32,036 nucleotides of DNA from positions 1-32,036 of IMG/VR virus record IMGVR_UViG_3300030389_004215. One strand, written 5' to 3'. Below are positions 23,437 through 31,679 of this stretch, one piece after another; position 1 is the stretch's first letter, and every line of letters begins with the position of its first letter. The position numbers were made by a program, and so were the translations under genes. The notes beneath the pieces were generated by a model. It saw nothing but the letters and a program-made list of their open reading frames with translations, did not search any database and was not told where the DNA came from. The DNA comes from a virus.

Positions 23437-23948
23437 TGGCTCAAGGTATAACGATAAACGAAAATTGTGTTAACCTAATAAAAAGATTATTACCGAATGG
23501 TGGAACTATATTGGAGTTCGGTAGTGGTGAAGGGACGACTTGGTTATCCGATGCTGGATATACAATGTTTTCTGTTGAGAATCAAAAAGAGTGGATGGAT
23601 AAGTTTCCAAATCATACGACATACATAAATTGTAGAATTAAATATTATGATTCAGAATATCTTGCTCCTAATAATATATTTGACCAAAAAGGTTGGTATC
23701 ATCCTGATGATTTATTTCCTAACTTACCTAATGACTATGATTTAATTTTAGTCGATGGTCCTGGAAGTGCATGGGGAAGGGCTGGTTTTTTTAAACATAT
23801 AGATAAGTTTAATACTGATGTGCCTATGGTTTTTGATGACATACATAGAACACAAGATTCAGATGTAATGGAAAGTGTATCTGAATATGTTAGTAGAGAG
23901 TATGAGGTGATAGACATTTTTACTGGAGTGATATATGGCAAATCTTAG
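23436..23948 (+). CDS. SAM-dependent methyltransferase-like protein
   Basis: A 170-residue class I methyltransferase-like protein. TILEFGSGEGTTWLSDAGY (residues 24-42) is motif I, MFSVENQKEW is strand 2, YDLILVDGPGSAWGRAGFF is motif IV with a Gly-rich loop, and VPMVFDDIHR is strand 5. The DGPG...GR pattern resembles FkbM/Methyltransf_24 relatives that modify sugars. I chose ATG 23436, coupled to the previous TGA and preceded by AAAGGA at 23425-23430, over ATG 23421, which would add five residues. It is followed by a 14-base overlap with the next transferase. Confidence 0.75.
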   Translation: MAQGITINENCVNLIKRLLPNGGTILEFGSGEGTTWLSDAGYTMFSVENQKEWMDKFPNHTTYINCRIKYYDSEYLAPNNIFDQKGWYHPDDLFPNLPNDYDLILVDGPGSAWGRAGFFKHIDKFNTDVPMVFDDIHRTQDSDVMESVSEYVSREYEVIDIFTGVIYGKS

Positions 23949-24936
23949 TAGAACATATGTAATCGGAACTCATGTAATGTGGTTTGAGATAGAAATGTAT
24001 TCTGATTTTATAGATGGGATGATAAATCTTTTACAAACGGTAGAGAATAAAGAAAATGTAACAATAGATTTATGTCTAAATTTACTTCAACATTTTGAAG
24101 AAGTTGATACTGATAAAATTAAAAAACATGAGATATTCGTAAAGTTTAAAAGAGGAATTGCTAAATTAGAAGAGTTAGGTTATTGGGTTAACTTTGAAAT
24201 AAAAGACGATGATGAATTTTATTTTCATGCCGATTATAGACGAGACTTAAATTACAACTATTGTAAAAAAGTAGATTATGTTATGTGGGGTGAAACAGAT
24301 AGTTTCTTTCCACGAGAGGCATTTCAAGTGATAGAGTCATTAGCTAAATATACAGATGAACAAAACATTCACAGATATTTACTAAGTTTTTCAGATAGAA
24401 AGATGTGGGATGCTAGTTGGGATCCGTTAGTACACAATGATTATGTGAACTTACAATTCATAGATGATGACAAAGGACATTTGAATCCTAATCAAGCTAA
24501 GTCACCTATGTCAATTGAAAAAATGAATGAAATAAACAGTAAGGCTGAAGAGTTCGATTTTTCATACATTCAACATCCAAAAATAAGTGGTGCTTGTTTA
24601 GTATTATCATCAGATTTAATAAAATCTGGTGTAAATATCCCACCTTGTTTATTATATAACGATGATGAGGGTTTGTCAATAATGGCACATAAGTTACTTG
24701 GAGATAAATACATTCAGTTTGTAGTTAAAAATGTATTACATGTTCATGCTAGAAGACACCCTCAAAAGAGAATGTATGTTAAAGGTGAAGATAATCCTTA
24801 TTCTTTTATCGGAGATAAAAATGATAATTTTCAAAAGTTTTTAAGTATGTCAAAACAAAACATACAAACTCTTGTTACAGAACAAGGTAAATTTAAAGAA
24901 TATAATGATTTAAAAAAGTTATTGGAGTCAAAATGA
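23935..24936 (+). CDS. GT-A-like glycosyltransferase
   Basis: A 333-residue protein with GT2-like features: an N-terminal [27 protein letters not shown], the acidic motif [16 protein letters not shown] (about residues 115-130, with Glu120 and Asp122), and [13 protein letters not shown] followed by [19 protein letters not shown], where the ED-type acidic pair of inverting enzymes would be. [13 protein letters not shown] is a basic end segment. GGAG at 23925-23928 supports ATG 23935. It lies immediately before gmd, with ATGA coupling. A transferase role is likely but the family is distant from textbook GT2. Confidence 0.62.
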   Translation: MANLSRTYVIGTHVMWFEIEMYSDFIDGMINLLQTVENKENVTIDLCLNLLQHFEEVDTDKIKKHEIFVKFKRGIAKLEELGYWVNFEIKDDDEFYFHADYRRDLNYNYCKKVDYVMWGETDSFFPREAFQVIESLAKYTDEQNIHRYLLSFSDRKMWDASWDPLVHNDYVNLQFIDDDKGHLNPNQAKSPMSIEKMNEINSKAEEFDFSYIQHPKISGACLVLSSDLIKSGVNIPPCLLYNDDEGLSIMAHKLLGDKYIQFVVKNVLHVHARRHPQKRMYVKGEDNPYSFIGDKNDNFQKFLSMSKQNIQTLVTEQGKFKEYNDLKKLLESK

Positions 24937-25892
24937 AGAGAGTATTAATTACAGGTATTAATGGAATGGATGGAAGTCACCTTGCCGATTTTCTTTTAGA
25001 AAAAGGATATGAAGTGTACGGTATGGAAAGAAGGACATCAAGTCCAAATAGAACAAATACTAAACACTTAGAAGGCAAGATAACATTTGTAAATGGTGAC
25101 TTGACAGACCAAAATTCATTGGTAAGATGTTTAAGAGAATCAAATCCAGATGAAGTTTACAACCTTGCTGCCCAATCTTTCGTTGGTGAAAGTTGGAATA
25201 CACCTGAACAAACAGGTGATGTTACAGGTCTTGGTGCTTTGAGAATGCTAGAGGCAATAAGAGAGTATGGAAAAGAGATTAGGTTTTATCAAGCGTCAAC
25301 CTCAGAGCTTTATGGTAGAATGATTGAAAACCCAGCAAACGAAAACACACCTTTTTATCCTCGTTCACCTTATGGAGTTGCTAAACTATATGGGCATTGG
25401 ATTACTAAAAATTATAGAGAGTCTTATGATATGTTTAATGTAAGTGGTATCTTATTTAACCATGAGTCAGAAAGACGAGGTATTGAGTTTGTAACTCGTA
25501 AGATTACAGATGGTGTTGCTCGTATTAAGTTAGGGTTGTCGGATAATTTAACTTTAGGTAACTTAGATAGTAAAAGAGATTGGGGATATTCACCTGATTA
25601 CGTTAAGTCAATGTGGTTGATGTTACAACAAGATGAACCAGACGATTATGTTATTGCTACAGGAGTTGAACATTCTATAAGAGATTTCTTGGATTGCGCT
25701 TTCGATTACATAGGTGTTTCTGATTGGTCTAAATATGTTTTACAAGATGAAAGATATATGCGACCAGCAGAGGTTGCTGTATTATGTGGTGATTCATCGA
25801 AAGCTCGTGAAGTTATAGGATGGAAACCAGAGACTTCTTTTGAACAGATGGTTTTCAATATGGTAGGTAACGATATAAAGTTATTAGGATGA
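24933..25892 (+). CDS. gmd: GDP-mannose 4,6-dehydratase
   Basis: A 319-residue GMD converting GDP-mannose to GDP-4-keto-6-deoxymannose, the precursor of fucose, rhamnose, colitose and perosamine. It matches the family strongly throughout: [21 protein letters not shown] at the start (Gly8, Gly11 and Gly14 of the cofactor loop), [21 protein letters not shown] (Thr123, Glu125), SPYGVAK (Tyr147, Lys151), FNHESERRG and [15 protein letters not shown]. It is about 30-50 residues shorter than cellular GMDs, mostly in the C-terminal part. Its product is the expected substrate of the ColD-like enzyme at 12302, 12 kb upstream in the same orientation. Confidence 0.93.
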   Translation: MKRVLITGINGMDGSHLADFLLEKGYEVYGMERRTSSPNRTNTKHLEGKITFVNGDLTDQNSLVRCLRESNPDEVYNLAAQSFVGESWNTPEQTGDVTGLGALRMLEAIREYGKEIRFYQASTSELYGRMIENPANENTPFYPRSPYGVAKLYGHWITKNYRESYDMFNVSGILFNHESERRGIEFVTRKITDGVARIKLGLSDNLTLGNLDSKRDWGYSPDYVKSMWLMLQQDEPDDYVIATGVEHSIRDFLDCAFDYIGVSDWSKYVLQDERYMRPAEVAVLCGDSSKAREVIGWKPETSFEQMVFNMVGNDIKLLG

Positions 25893-26902
25893 TAAAAGTA
25901 AAGTTAACAGATTCAAGTAATATGAAATGTTTTAGTGGGTTAATTCACACTAAAGATTTATTAAGAGATTACAGTATAGAGATAACAGATTCGGATGATT
26001 ACGATTACGAGTTTGTTCACGCGGATGAGTTTGTTAATTTGTCCTTACCACTACAAGAAAGCATAGATAGGGGTATAGATAACCTAAGTAAAAAGTCTGG
26101 TGATTACTTTTTGTTTCACGGTGGAGATTCCACCTCTATAATGGGAGCATATGAAGTGTTCATAGAATCTGAAGCTAAATTTCTTTTTAAAAAACAACTT
26201 CTATCTCAAGATGACTATAAGAACAAAACTACCATAAATAAATGGTTCTTCGGAAACGGTTCAGATTTAGATAAAGGTTATGATATATCGGATAATGTTT
26301 ATGATAGAATAAAACTCACTGGTTATAATGTTGCTCATAACTGGCCTCACTTACAACAGATGCAGGTTGGTAATGTGGATAGAGATGTAGATGTGTGTGC
26401 TATATATCAAGGTATATTGGATAATGGTAATATGGATCACGAGTTGAGAACTGATGTGTTGTATACTAAACATAGAAAAACAGCTTGGGATATACTTGAT
26501 AATTTGAATGATAAATATAATGTAGTAAAAGGTCAATCAACTCCACAACAATTTGTTGAAGTGATGAAAAGGTCAAAGGTAGGATTATCTCCATTTGGTA
26601 TGGGAGAGTTATGTTACAGAGACTTAGAGTTAATTCAATGGGGTTGTTTGTTAGTCAAACCTGACATGAGTAAAGTTCTAACAGAGCCAGACTTTTTTAA
26701 ACCAATGGAGACCTATGTGCCAGTAAAAACCGATTGGTCAGATTTAAATGAGACGATAGAAAAAGTTCTTGCTAATTTTAAAGATTATCAGTATATTATA
26801 GACAATGCTAGAAACAAAGTGGTTGAGATGTATTCTTATCAAAATGTTTGTATGTATTGGTATAACTTTTTCGCTAATATGAGTGGAGTAGAAAATGCAT
26901 AA
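25889..26902 (+). CDS. GT-B-like glycosyltransferase, exostosin/GT90-like paralogue B
   Basis: A 337-residue paralogue of the protein at 8239-9273. The shared order is MIKVKL at the start, [55 protein letters not shown], and the C-terminal [29 protein letters not shown]. In this copy the last segment keeps RDLE, the Arg-acidic pair typical of exostosin/GT90 donor sites, more clearly than copy A (RDVQ). It follows gmd with ATGA coupling and ends eight bases into the next transferase. The presence of two diverged copies suggests two related linkages or two acceptors. Confidence 0.65.
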   Translation: MIKVKLTDSSNMKCFSGLIHTKDLLRDYSIEITDSDDYDYEFVHADEFVNLSLPLQESIDRGIDNLSKKSGDYFLFHGGDSTSIMGAYEVFIESEAKFLFKKQLLSQDDYKNKTTINKWFFGNGSDLDKGYDISDNVYDRIKLTGYNVAHNWPHLQQMQVGNVDRDVDVCAIYQGILDNGNMDHELRTDVLYTKHRKTAWDILDNLNDKYNVVKGQSTPQQFVEVMKRSKVGLSPFGMGELCYRDLELIQWGCLLVKPDMSKVLTEPDFFKPMETYVPVKTDWSDLNETIEKVLANFKDYQYIIDNARNKVVEMYSYQNVCMYWYNFFANMSGVENA

Positions 26903-27794
26903 AATAACATCAGTAATTCCAACTTATAATAATTTACCTTTTTTAAAATTAACAGTACAATCAATTAGACAGAATTGTTATTACAGTGATATGCCGATTT
27001 TCATATTTGCAGAAAATTGTACTGATGGTACTAACGAATGGTTGGCAAAAAGTGCCGATAAACTTAAATTACAATACTATATAGAAACCGACAATGTAGA
27101 ACAAAGAGGTATTGGCGGTGGTATTGATTTATGTGTTAGTCAAGTAAAGACTGAGTTCGTAAATATATTACACTCAGATTTTTGGTTAGCTCCTAATCAA
27201 GATATTGAATTACTTAAACTTTACGATGATGTAAAACCAAGTGAAAGATTGATTGCTTCTTCATTTAGAATACAACCAAATATATTTCCAAATGATCCTC
27301 CTTATAGACCAGGTACTGTGTTCGTTGACTTTGACGAGTTTGGTGCTCACGATGATGAATTTGAATCTGAATACTTTGATAGATGGGCTACAGAATTTTC
27401 AAAAGACAACGATATTCATGTTAGGAAAGCTGGTGGTGCTGGATATTTCTGTAGGGTAGAAGACCACATCCATATTGGTGGTAATGATCCTCGTTTTGAA
27501 CCAATGTATTGGGAAGACAAAGACCTTTTTATGAGAATGCAGATGGAAGATTACAAATTTATAATGACAAGTAAATCAGTTATCTGGCATTTTACATCAA
27601 GGACTTCAAGGTTTCCTGATGGTACAAAGGAGTTGGATAATAATAAAAGACCACCTCATTTAGTTGAGTGGGAAAGAAGAGCAACACAAAGATTTATAGA
27701 GAAATGGGGTAGACTACCACAAGAGGATGAGGAGTCGTTTGTAGTACCCATTACAGGAACAAATAACCCAAATAGAATAGAGTGGCCGTTTTGA
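26895..27794 (+). CDS. GT2-family glycosyltransferase
   Basis: A 299-residue GT-A protein. ITSVIPTYNNLPFLKLTVQSI (residues 4-24) is the classical GT2 opening, FAENCTDGTNEW (38-49) the nucleotide-binding loop, and ILHSDFWLAP (91-100; Asp95) stands in the DxD place. GGNDPRFEPMYWEDKDLFMRM supplies the catalytic ED pair, and WHFTSRTSRF the product-side histidine segment. It shares this layout with the 409-residue protein at 29270. It is soluble. Donor and acceptor cannot be read. Confidence 0.82.
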   Translation: MHKITSVIPTYNNLPFLKLTVQSIRQNCYYSDMPIFIFAENCTDGTNEWLAKSADKLKLQYYIETDNVEQRGIGGGIDLCVSQVKTEFVNILHSDFWLAPNQDIELLKLYDDVKPSERLIASSFRIQPNIFPNDPPYRPGTVFVDFDEFGAHDDEFESEYFDRWATEFSKDNDIHVRKAGGAGYFCRVEDHIHIGGNDPRFEPMYWEDKDLFMRMQMEDYKFIMTSKSVIWHFTSRTSRFPDGTKELDNNKRPPHLVEWERRATQRFIEKWGRLPQEDEESFVVPITGTNNPNRIEWPF

Positions 27795-28615
27795 GTAGAA
27801 CATTATTAGTAATTACAACGTATAACCAGTCTAAATATACTAGATTATGTTTTGAGTCTTTAAAAACAATTGAAAAAGATGTTGATGTTTTAGTAGTTGA
27901 TGATTGTAGCACAGACAACACAGTTGAACTTTGTAAAGAGTATGGTCATGAAGTTATTACTAAACCAGAAGGCATGGGACTAACCGACTCTTGGAACAGA
28001 GGTTACTATGAATTTAAACAAAGGTGGTTTGCAAATGAAAGTGGTATGGATGATAATTACGACTATTTAATACTTGCTAACAATGACATATTAATACCTA
28101 ATGGTTCTATTACTGAACTTAAGAAAACATTTCAAAAGTGGCCTTTTAGTTTGGTCGTTCCAACATCAACAGCATATGGAGTTGGTCATAATGTAGAGCA
28201 ATCTATTCTAAATTATTACAATGGATTATCTGTGGATAACCCAAATGACTATCAGAACATTCAAAACGCTATTTTCAATATAAAAGATGAATTGAAAAAA
28301 TCTAATAACATATATCAACTTGATCCTACAAGAATGAAAATGTTCAATGGATTCTTTTTTATGATGAACAGAAATATTATAAACTATCAGCACTCTGACA
28401 AAGAATTGTTTGAACCAAAATATATAATGACTAAGAATGAGGATGAATTTAATTGGGCAAAATTAATACCAAACGATGATTTTGCTGCCTTATGTAAAAC
28501 ATCTTTCGTATTTCATTATAAGGGTGTATCTACGTTTGATGTTTTTGAAAACTATGGTAAGATATCAAATGATGTTCCTGAGTGGAAAAAGCAAAGGGAA
28601 TTGCGTGGTGGATAG
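27782..28615 (+). CDS. GT2-family glycosyltransferase
   Basis: A GT2 protein of up to 277 residues. TLLVITTYNQSKYTRLCFESL opens the domain, VLVVDDCSTDNT (36-47) is the nucleotide-binding motif and LILANNDILIPNGS (96-109) is the metal motif in the N-N-D form common in GT2. MFNGFFFMMNRNII and PNDDFAALCKTSFVFHYKG close the acceptor side. The start is unclear: GTG 27782 (used here) or TTG 27791, which overlaps the preceding TGA and would give a protein beginning SRTLLVITTYN. It is followed by an oxygenase-like gene that begins within its last codons. Confidence 0.82.
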   Translation: MAVLSRTLLVITTYNQSKYTRLCFESLKTIEKDVDVLVVDDCSTDNTVELCKEYGHEVITKPEGMGLTDSWNRGYYEFKQRWFANESGMDDNYDYLILANNDILIPNGSITELKKTFQKWPFSLVVPTSTAYGVGHNVEQSILNYYNGLSVDNPNDYQNIQNAIFNIKDELKKSNNIYQLDPTRMKMFNGFFFMMNRNIINYQHSDKELFEPKYIMTKNEDEFNWAKLIPNDDFAALCKTSFVFHYKGVSTFDVFENYGKISNDVPEWKKQRELRGG

Positions 28616-29270
28616 GATAACCTACGATAATTTTCTGTTTGATTTTAGGTCAATAGTCGTACAATGGTTTGAAGATGATAACATACTACCGTCAGGTGGA
28701 TTAGAACGTTTACACTTTCATAAAGTTTATGATTTGTTTGAAAGGAAAAATGACCAATCAACTATCTGGCATAAATGTTTTTATGATAAAATAAGAACAG
28801 ATAATAGATTTGACCACGAATACATGTCATTTTTATCTCAGTATATTAAACCAAGATTCAATGATAAAATAGTATATCAAAAGATACCAACACTCAGAGT
28901 TCACTTACCGAATAATGTTTCTGTTGGTGAGTTCCATAAAGATAAGCACTACCGAGATAAAAATTGGGCTGAAAAAGTACAAGAGTTAAATTACTTTGTA
29001 CCTTTAACTAAAGCATATGGGACTAATACAATATGGGCTGAGACAGAGGAGGATAAAGGTGATTTTCAAGAAATAACTGCTAATTATGGTGAATGTGTAG
29101 AATGGAGTGCTAGTAAATTAACCCACGGTAATAAACAAAACTTAACATCAATAACAAGAGTTAGTTTTGATTTTAGAGTTGTACCCAAGTCAAGGTATAT
29201 AGAGAGTGATCATTTAACAATTAACACTAAGATACCATTTGGTATCGGTGGATATTATGAGGTTATGTAA
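28605..29270 (+). CDS. 2OG-Fe(II) oxygenase-like protein (StrG-like)
   Basis: A 221-residue protein with a double-stranded beta-helix pattern. VSVGEFHKDKHY (His111, Asp113) gives the HxD iron ligands, KLTHGNKQNL (His174) the distal His, and TRVSFDFRV (Arg185) the 2-oxoglutarate-binding Arg. The same arrangement occurs in StrG-like proteins of aminoglycoside clusters. Within a glycan cluster it could hydroxylate or desaturate a sugar, a lipid or an amino-acid substituent. The start is GTG 28605 or the adjacent GTG 28608, with AAGGGAA at 28594-28600; a longer frame beginning at 28476 lies inside the GT2 gene and lacks support. Confidence 0.65.
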   Translation: MVDRITYDNFLFDFRSIVVQWFEDDNILPSGGLERLHFHKVYDLFERKNDQSTIWHKCFYDKIRTDNRFDHEYMSFLSQYIKPRFNDKIVYQKIPTLRVHLPNNVSVGEFHKDKHYRDKNWAEKVQELNYFVPLTKAYGTNTIWAETEEDKGDFQEITANYGECVEWSASKLTHGNKQNLTSITRVSFDFRVVPKSRYIESDHLTINTKIPFGIGGYYEVM

Positions 29271-30499
29271 TGAGTGAAAAAGTAATAAGTTTTATACAAC
29301 CAAGTAGAAACAACCTAAAGTATTTAAAGTGGAGTTATAATTCCATCAGAAAGAATCTTGGATATAGACATGAGATTTGTTGGGCTGATGATTTCTCTGA
29401 TGATGGAACTTGGGAATGGATGCAAGAGATTGCTGAGAAAGACGGCAATATAAAAATACATCGTAATGAAGGACCTAAAAGGTTAGGTCATACGATACTT
29501 TACGATAAATTAGTTGATATGGCTAGTAATGATATTGTGATGATTTATCATGCTGATATGTATGCTTGTCCTGGTTTAGATGAAGAAGTTCTCAAACATT
29601 TAGAACGAGGTAAAGTAGTATCTGCTACGAGAATAGAACCACCACTACATCCTGATGGTCCTGAAAAGATACTACAAGACTTTGGTATAGAACCTGAAGA
29701 GTTTAATGAGTTAGGTTTGTTAAAGTTTCTTGATGAGGATAAACAAGGTGAAGATAAAGTTACAGATGGTATCTTTGCACCTTGGGCGATATACAAAGAA
29801 GACTTCCAATCTATCGGTGGACACGACCCGTTGTATGCCCCACAATCCAAAGAAGACTCGGATATATTCAATAGATTTCAATTGGCTGGATACGAAACGA
29901 TACAGACCTGGCAAGGATTCGTATATCATATGACTTGTAGAGGTAGTAGATTTAAAGATGGTGCTATGAGAAACCCAGCAGGTCAAGTCTTTATGAAAGG
30001 TAGAGAATCATCAGAGTGGTTAGCTCAGAATCTTAGGTCTACTCGTAACTTTATTCGTAAGTGGGGACATATGGTTAAACATGATGAGTATTTGAAACCA
30101 ATAGTTCCACCTAAATATAAAGTATATTTTAAGGCTTATAATTGTAATCTTGATTTACTAAGAGAATTAGAACCTTGGTGTGATATGATATTTTTAGACT
30201 CAGGTGCTATAGGAAAATATGTTCATCAATACCGAGTCGAGGAACAACCTAACACTCAGTTTAATTTAGATAAACGAATAAAGATGTATGGTTGGAGTGA
30301 GATTACTGATAAAGAGGCTGTCGTAGTTGAGTTTGATTGTCAAAAACTAACACCAGATAATTTTCAAATAATAGTAAATCTATCAGAAATAATTCAAGAG
30401 AGTGGAGAGTTGGGGGTGATGGAACTTGATATATTTAAATTTCATATCAACTCTTTGGAAACATATGAAAAAAACTTAGTCGTTTGTAAGACTAATTAA
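29270..30499 (+). CDS. GT2-family glycosyltransferase with extra C-terminal domain
   Basis: A 409-residue protein. Residues 1-280 are GT2: ISFIQPSRNNLKYLKWSYNSI, WADDFSDDGTWEW (38-50), MIYHADMYACPGLDEEVL (91-108; Asp96), GGHDPLYAPQSKEDSDIFNRF and VYHMTCRGSRFKDGA. About 125 residues follow that I do not recognise, beginning YKVYFKAYNCNLDLL and ending in a beta-rich MELDIFKFHI stretch. The added domain may bind the acceptor. GAGG at 29259-29262 precedes ATG 29270. This is the last gene of the glycan block; a spacer with TATTTATA follows. Confidence 0.8.
   Translation: MSEKVISFIQPSRNNLKYLKWSYNSIRKNLGYRHEICWADDFSDDGTWEWMQEIAEKDGNIKIHRNEGPKRLGHTILYDKLVDMASNDIVMIYHADMYACPGLDEEVLKHLERGKVVSATRIEPPLHPDGPEKILQDFGIEPEEFNELGLLKFLDEDKQGEDKVTDGIFAPWAIYKEDFQSIGGHDPLYAPQSKEDSDIFNRFQLAGYETIQTWQGFVYHMTCRGSRFKDGAMRNPAGQVFMKGRESSEWLAQNLRSTRNFIRKWGHMVKHDEYLKPIVPPKYKVYFKAYNCNLDLLRELEPWCDMIFLDSGAIGKYVHQYRVEEQPNTQFNLDKRIKMYGWSEITDKEAVVVEFDCQKLTPDNFQIIVNLSEIIQESGELGVMELDIFKFHINSLETYEKNLVVCKTN
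30476..30495 (+). terminator. Weak inverted repeat at end of glycan block
   Basis: TTAGTC (30476-30481) and GACTAA (30490-30495) are perfect inverted repeats around an eight-base loop, spanning the end of the last glycan gene. The stem is short and AT-rich and lacks a U-tract directly after it, so it is at best a weak terminator or processing site. Confidence 0.2.
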
Positions 30500-30500
30500 C

Positions 30501-30508
30501 TATTTATA
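30501..30508 (+). promoter_or_regulatory. TATTTATA intergenic motif, candidate promoter element (copy 3)
   Basis: The 28-base spacer between the glycan block and the small-gene block contains TATTTATA two bases after the stop codon and 19 bases before ATG 30528. The distance to the start is close to that of copy 2. No clear -35 element is visible. A promoter role is inferred from recurrence. Confidence 0.35.
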
Positions 30509-30527
30509 AGTGTAATATGGGGTTATA

Positions 30528-30761
30528 ATGGAAAATAAATTAGGTTCTTATATCAATAACTTGATGACCACGATAGTAGATAAAGAAGAAAGATTTTTTG
30601 TCAGAAAGCTAGCCTTCAATGAATTGACTAGCTTAGAAAAAGACATCACCGGTTTTATATTTGAATATATAGATGAAATGGAAGATGGTCCTTGGAATGA
30701 CAAGAATGAAAACAAAAACCAAACAGAACTTAAATTTGGAGACAAAAATGAAAATAAGTAA
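30528..30761 (+). CDS. Small acidic hypothetical protein
   Basis: A 77-residue protein that I do not recognise. The first 50 residues are amphipathic helices (SYINNLMTTIVDKEERFFV, then LTSLEKDITGFIFEYIDEM); the last 25 are very polar, with a near-repeat of DKNENK, and look disordered. The start context is ggggttataATG, shared with the genes at 779 and 20718. It overlaps the next gene by 14 bases. No function can be suggested beyond an early or middle phage accessory protein. Confidence 0.6.
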   Translation: MENKLGSYINNLMTTIVDKEERFFVRKLAFNELTSLEKDITGFIFEYIDEMEDGPWNDKNENKNQTELKFGDKNENK

Positions 30762-30963
30762 TGAAGCATCAGTAGAGTTAAAAAAACTTAGAGCTGCTCT
30801 TGATGATATGTACGATAAGTTAAACGTATCTTTATACAAAAAAAATCTTGGTGCTAAGGTAAGTTACTCAGAGGTAAAACCCTTTGATTCTGTATCAGAG
30901 AACTTCGAGTACATTTCAAAAATAGTCAGAGATTTACAAGACTCTGAAAAAATCGGAGATTAA
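30748..30963 (+). CDS. Small helical hypothetical protein
   Basis: A 71-residue, mostly helical protein (SVELKKLRAALDDMYDKLNV, then a short loop and SENFEYISKIVRDLQDSE). Nothing in it identifies a family. I chose ATG 30748, which has GGAGA at 30738-30742 five bases upstream. An in-frame ATG at 30673 would add 25 residues rich in Lys and Met that mirror the other frame of the preceding gene and is unlikely. It is followed one base later by the next small gene. Confidence 0.6.
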   Translation: MKISNEASVELKKLRAALDDMYDKLNVSLYKKNLGAKVSYSEVKPFDSVSENFEYISKIVRDLQDSEKIGD

Positions 30964-30964
30964 C

Positions 30965-31186
30965 ATGGCAAACGACCACGCTAAAGACAGATACGATCCA
31001 CCAAAAGTTGGTAGTGATTTTGACAAAGAATACTTTGGTGATGTAAACATTGGAGAAGTATTTAGACTTTTTCCTCAAAATGATGCCAAGAGATTTCGTA
31101 AAGTTAAAGACAGAGTTGCTGTAGATATAAGTGATATGAAAGAAGTGATTTTGGAAGAAAAAGACGAAATCTATGTCAAGTCGTAA
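30965..31186 (+). CDS. Small charged hypothetical protein
   Basis: A 73-residue charged protein with a polar start (KDRYDPPKVGSDFDKEYFG), then VNIGEVFRLFPQNDAKRFRKV and a beta-like end VAVDISDMKEVILEEKDEI. It could be a small beta-barrel that binds nucleic acid or protein, but no motif proves this. A ribosome site GGAGA lies just before ATG 30965. The following HNH-like gene begins within its last 14 bases. Confidence 0.6.
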   Translation: MANDHAKDRYDPPKVGSDFDKEYFGDVNIGEVFRLFPQNDAKRFRKVKDRVAVDISDMKEVILEEKDEIYVKS

Positions 31187-31679
31187 CTTTCAAAAACCGA
31201 TAAGAATCAAAGGTAAGAAACTCGTTCTTACCAAGAAGATGATTGAAGATGCTCAATCTCAAACCAAATCTAACATGGCAGCTGCTCGTTGGTTAGGTGT
31301 AAGTTACTTAACTTACCGTAAGTATGCTAAAACATATGGTTTGTTTGAGGGGCATCTAAATCCATCAGGTGTCGGTATTAAAAAAGGTTATGGTAGGTGG
31401 ATAAAATCACTTGACCAAATTCTTGATGGTACTAAAAAGTATCGTATGAGAGCTGGATACATAAAGAAACGACTACTTAAAGATAAGTGGGTTGAGGAAG
31501 AATGTAGCTCTTGTGGATACAATGAAATCATAATAAATAAAGAATCAGTTGCTCTTCGTTTAGATTATGTAGATGGAGACGTAACAAATAACACATTAGA
31601 AAATCTGAGATTATTATGTCCTAATTGTTTCCTTTCACACAACGGACATATGCCATCGTCAGAGAGGTTTTATAAATGA
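31173..31679 (+). CDS. HNH-like zinc protein with helix-turn-helix, catalytic His replaced
   Basis: A 168-residue protein. Residues about 31-56 (MAAARWLGVSYLTYRKYAKTYG) look like a helix-turn-helix of the kind fused to phage HNH nucleases. The C-terminal part has two zinc-binding pairs, CSSC (Cys111, Cys114) and CPNC (Cys149, Cys152), flanking LRLDYVDGD and NNTLENLRLL, the normal HNH frame. The histidine usually found in LDHIDGD is Tyr132 here. Either the catalytic residue is supplied elsewhere or the protein is a DNA-binding regulator derived from an HNH endonuclease. It ends in an ATGA overlap with the next gene. Confidence 0.7.
   Translation: MSSRNFQKPIRIKGKKLVLTKKMIEDAQSQTKSNMAAARWLGVSYLTYRKYAKTYGLFEGHLNPSGVGIKKGYGRWIKSLDQILDGTKKYRMRAGYIKKRLLKDKWVEEECSSCGYNEIIINKESVALRLDYVDGDVTNNTLENLRLLCPNCFLSHNGHMPSSERFYK

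Noticed and set aside
25200-25217. Inverted repeat CACCTG/CAGGTG around a six-base loop.
   Set aside because: It lies in a well-conserved part of gmd, with no U-tract or spacer; most likely chance.
26120-26134. Perfect inverted repeat GGTGGA-gat-TCCACC.
   Set aside because: It is within the coding sequence for a conserved HGGDSTS segment shared with the paralogue, and a six-base stem is expected by chance in a window of this size.
28476-28604. N-terminal extension of the oxygenase-like gene from ATG 28476.
   Set aside because: It lies wholly inside the GT2 gene in another frame, reads as a random hydrophobic peptide, and a good ribosome site precedes GTG 28605.
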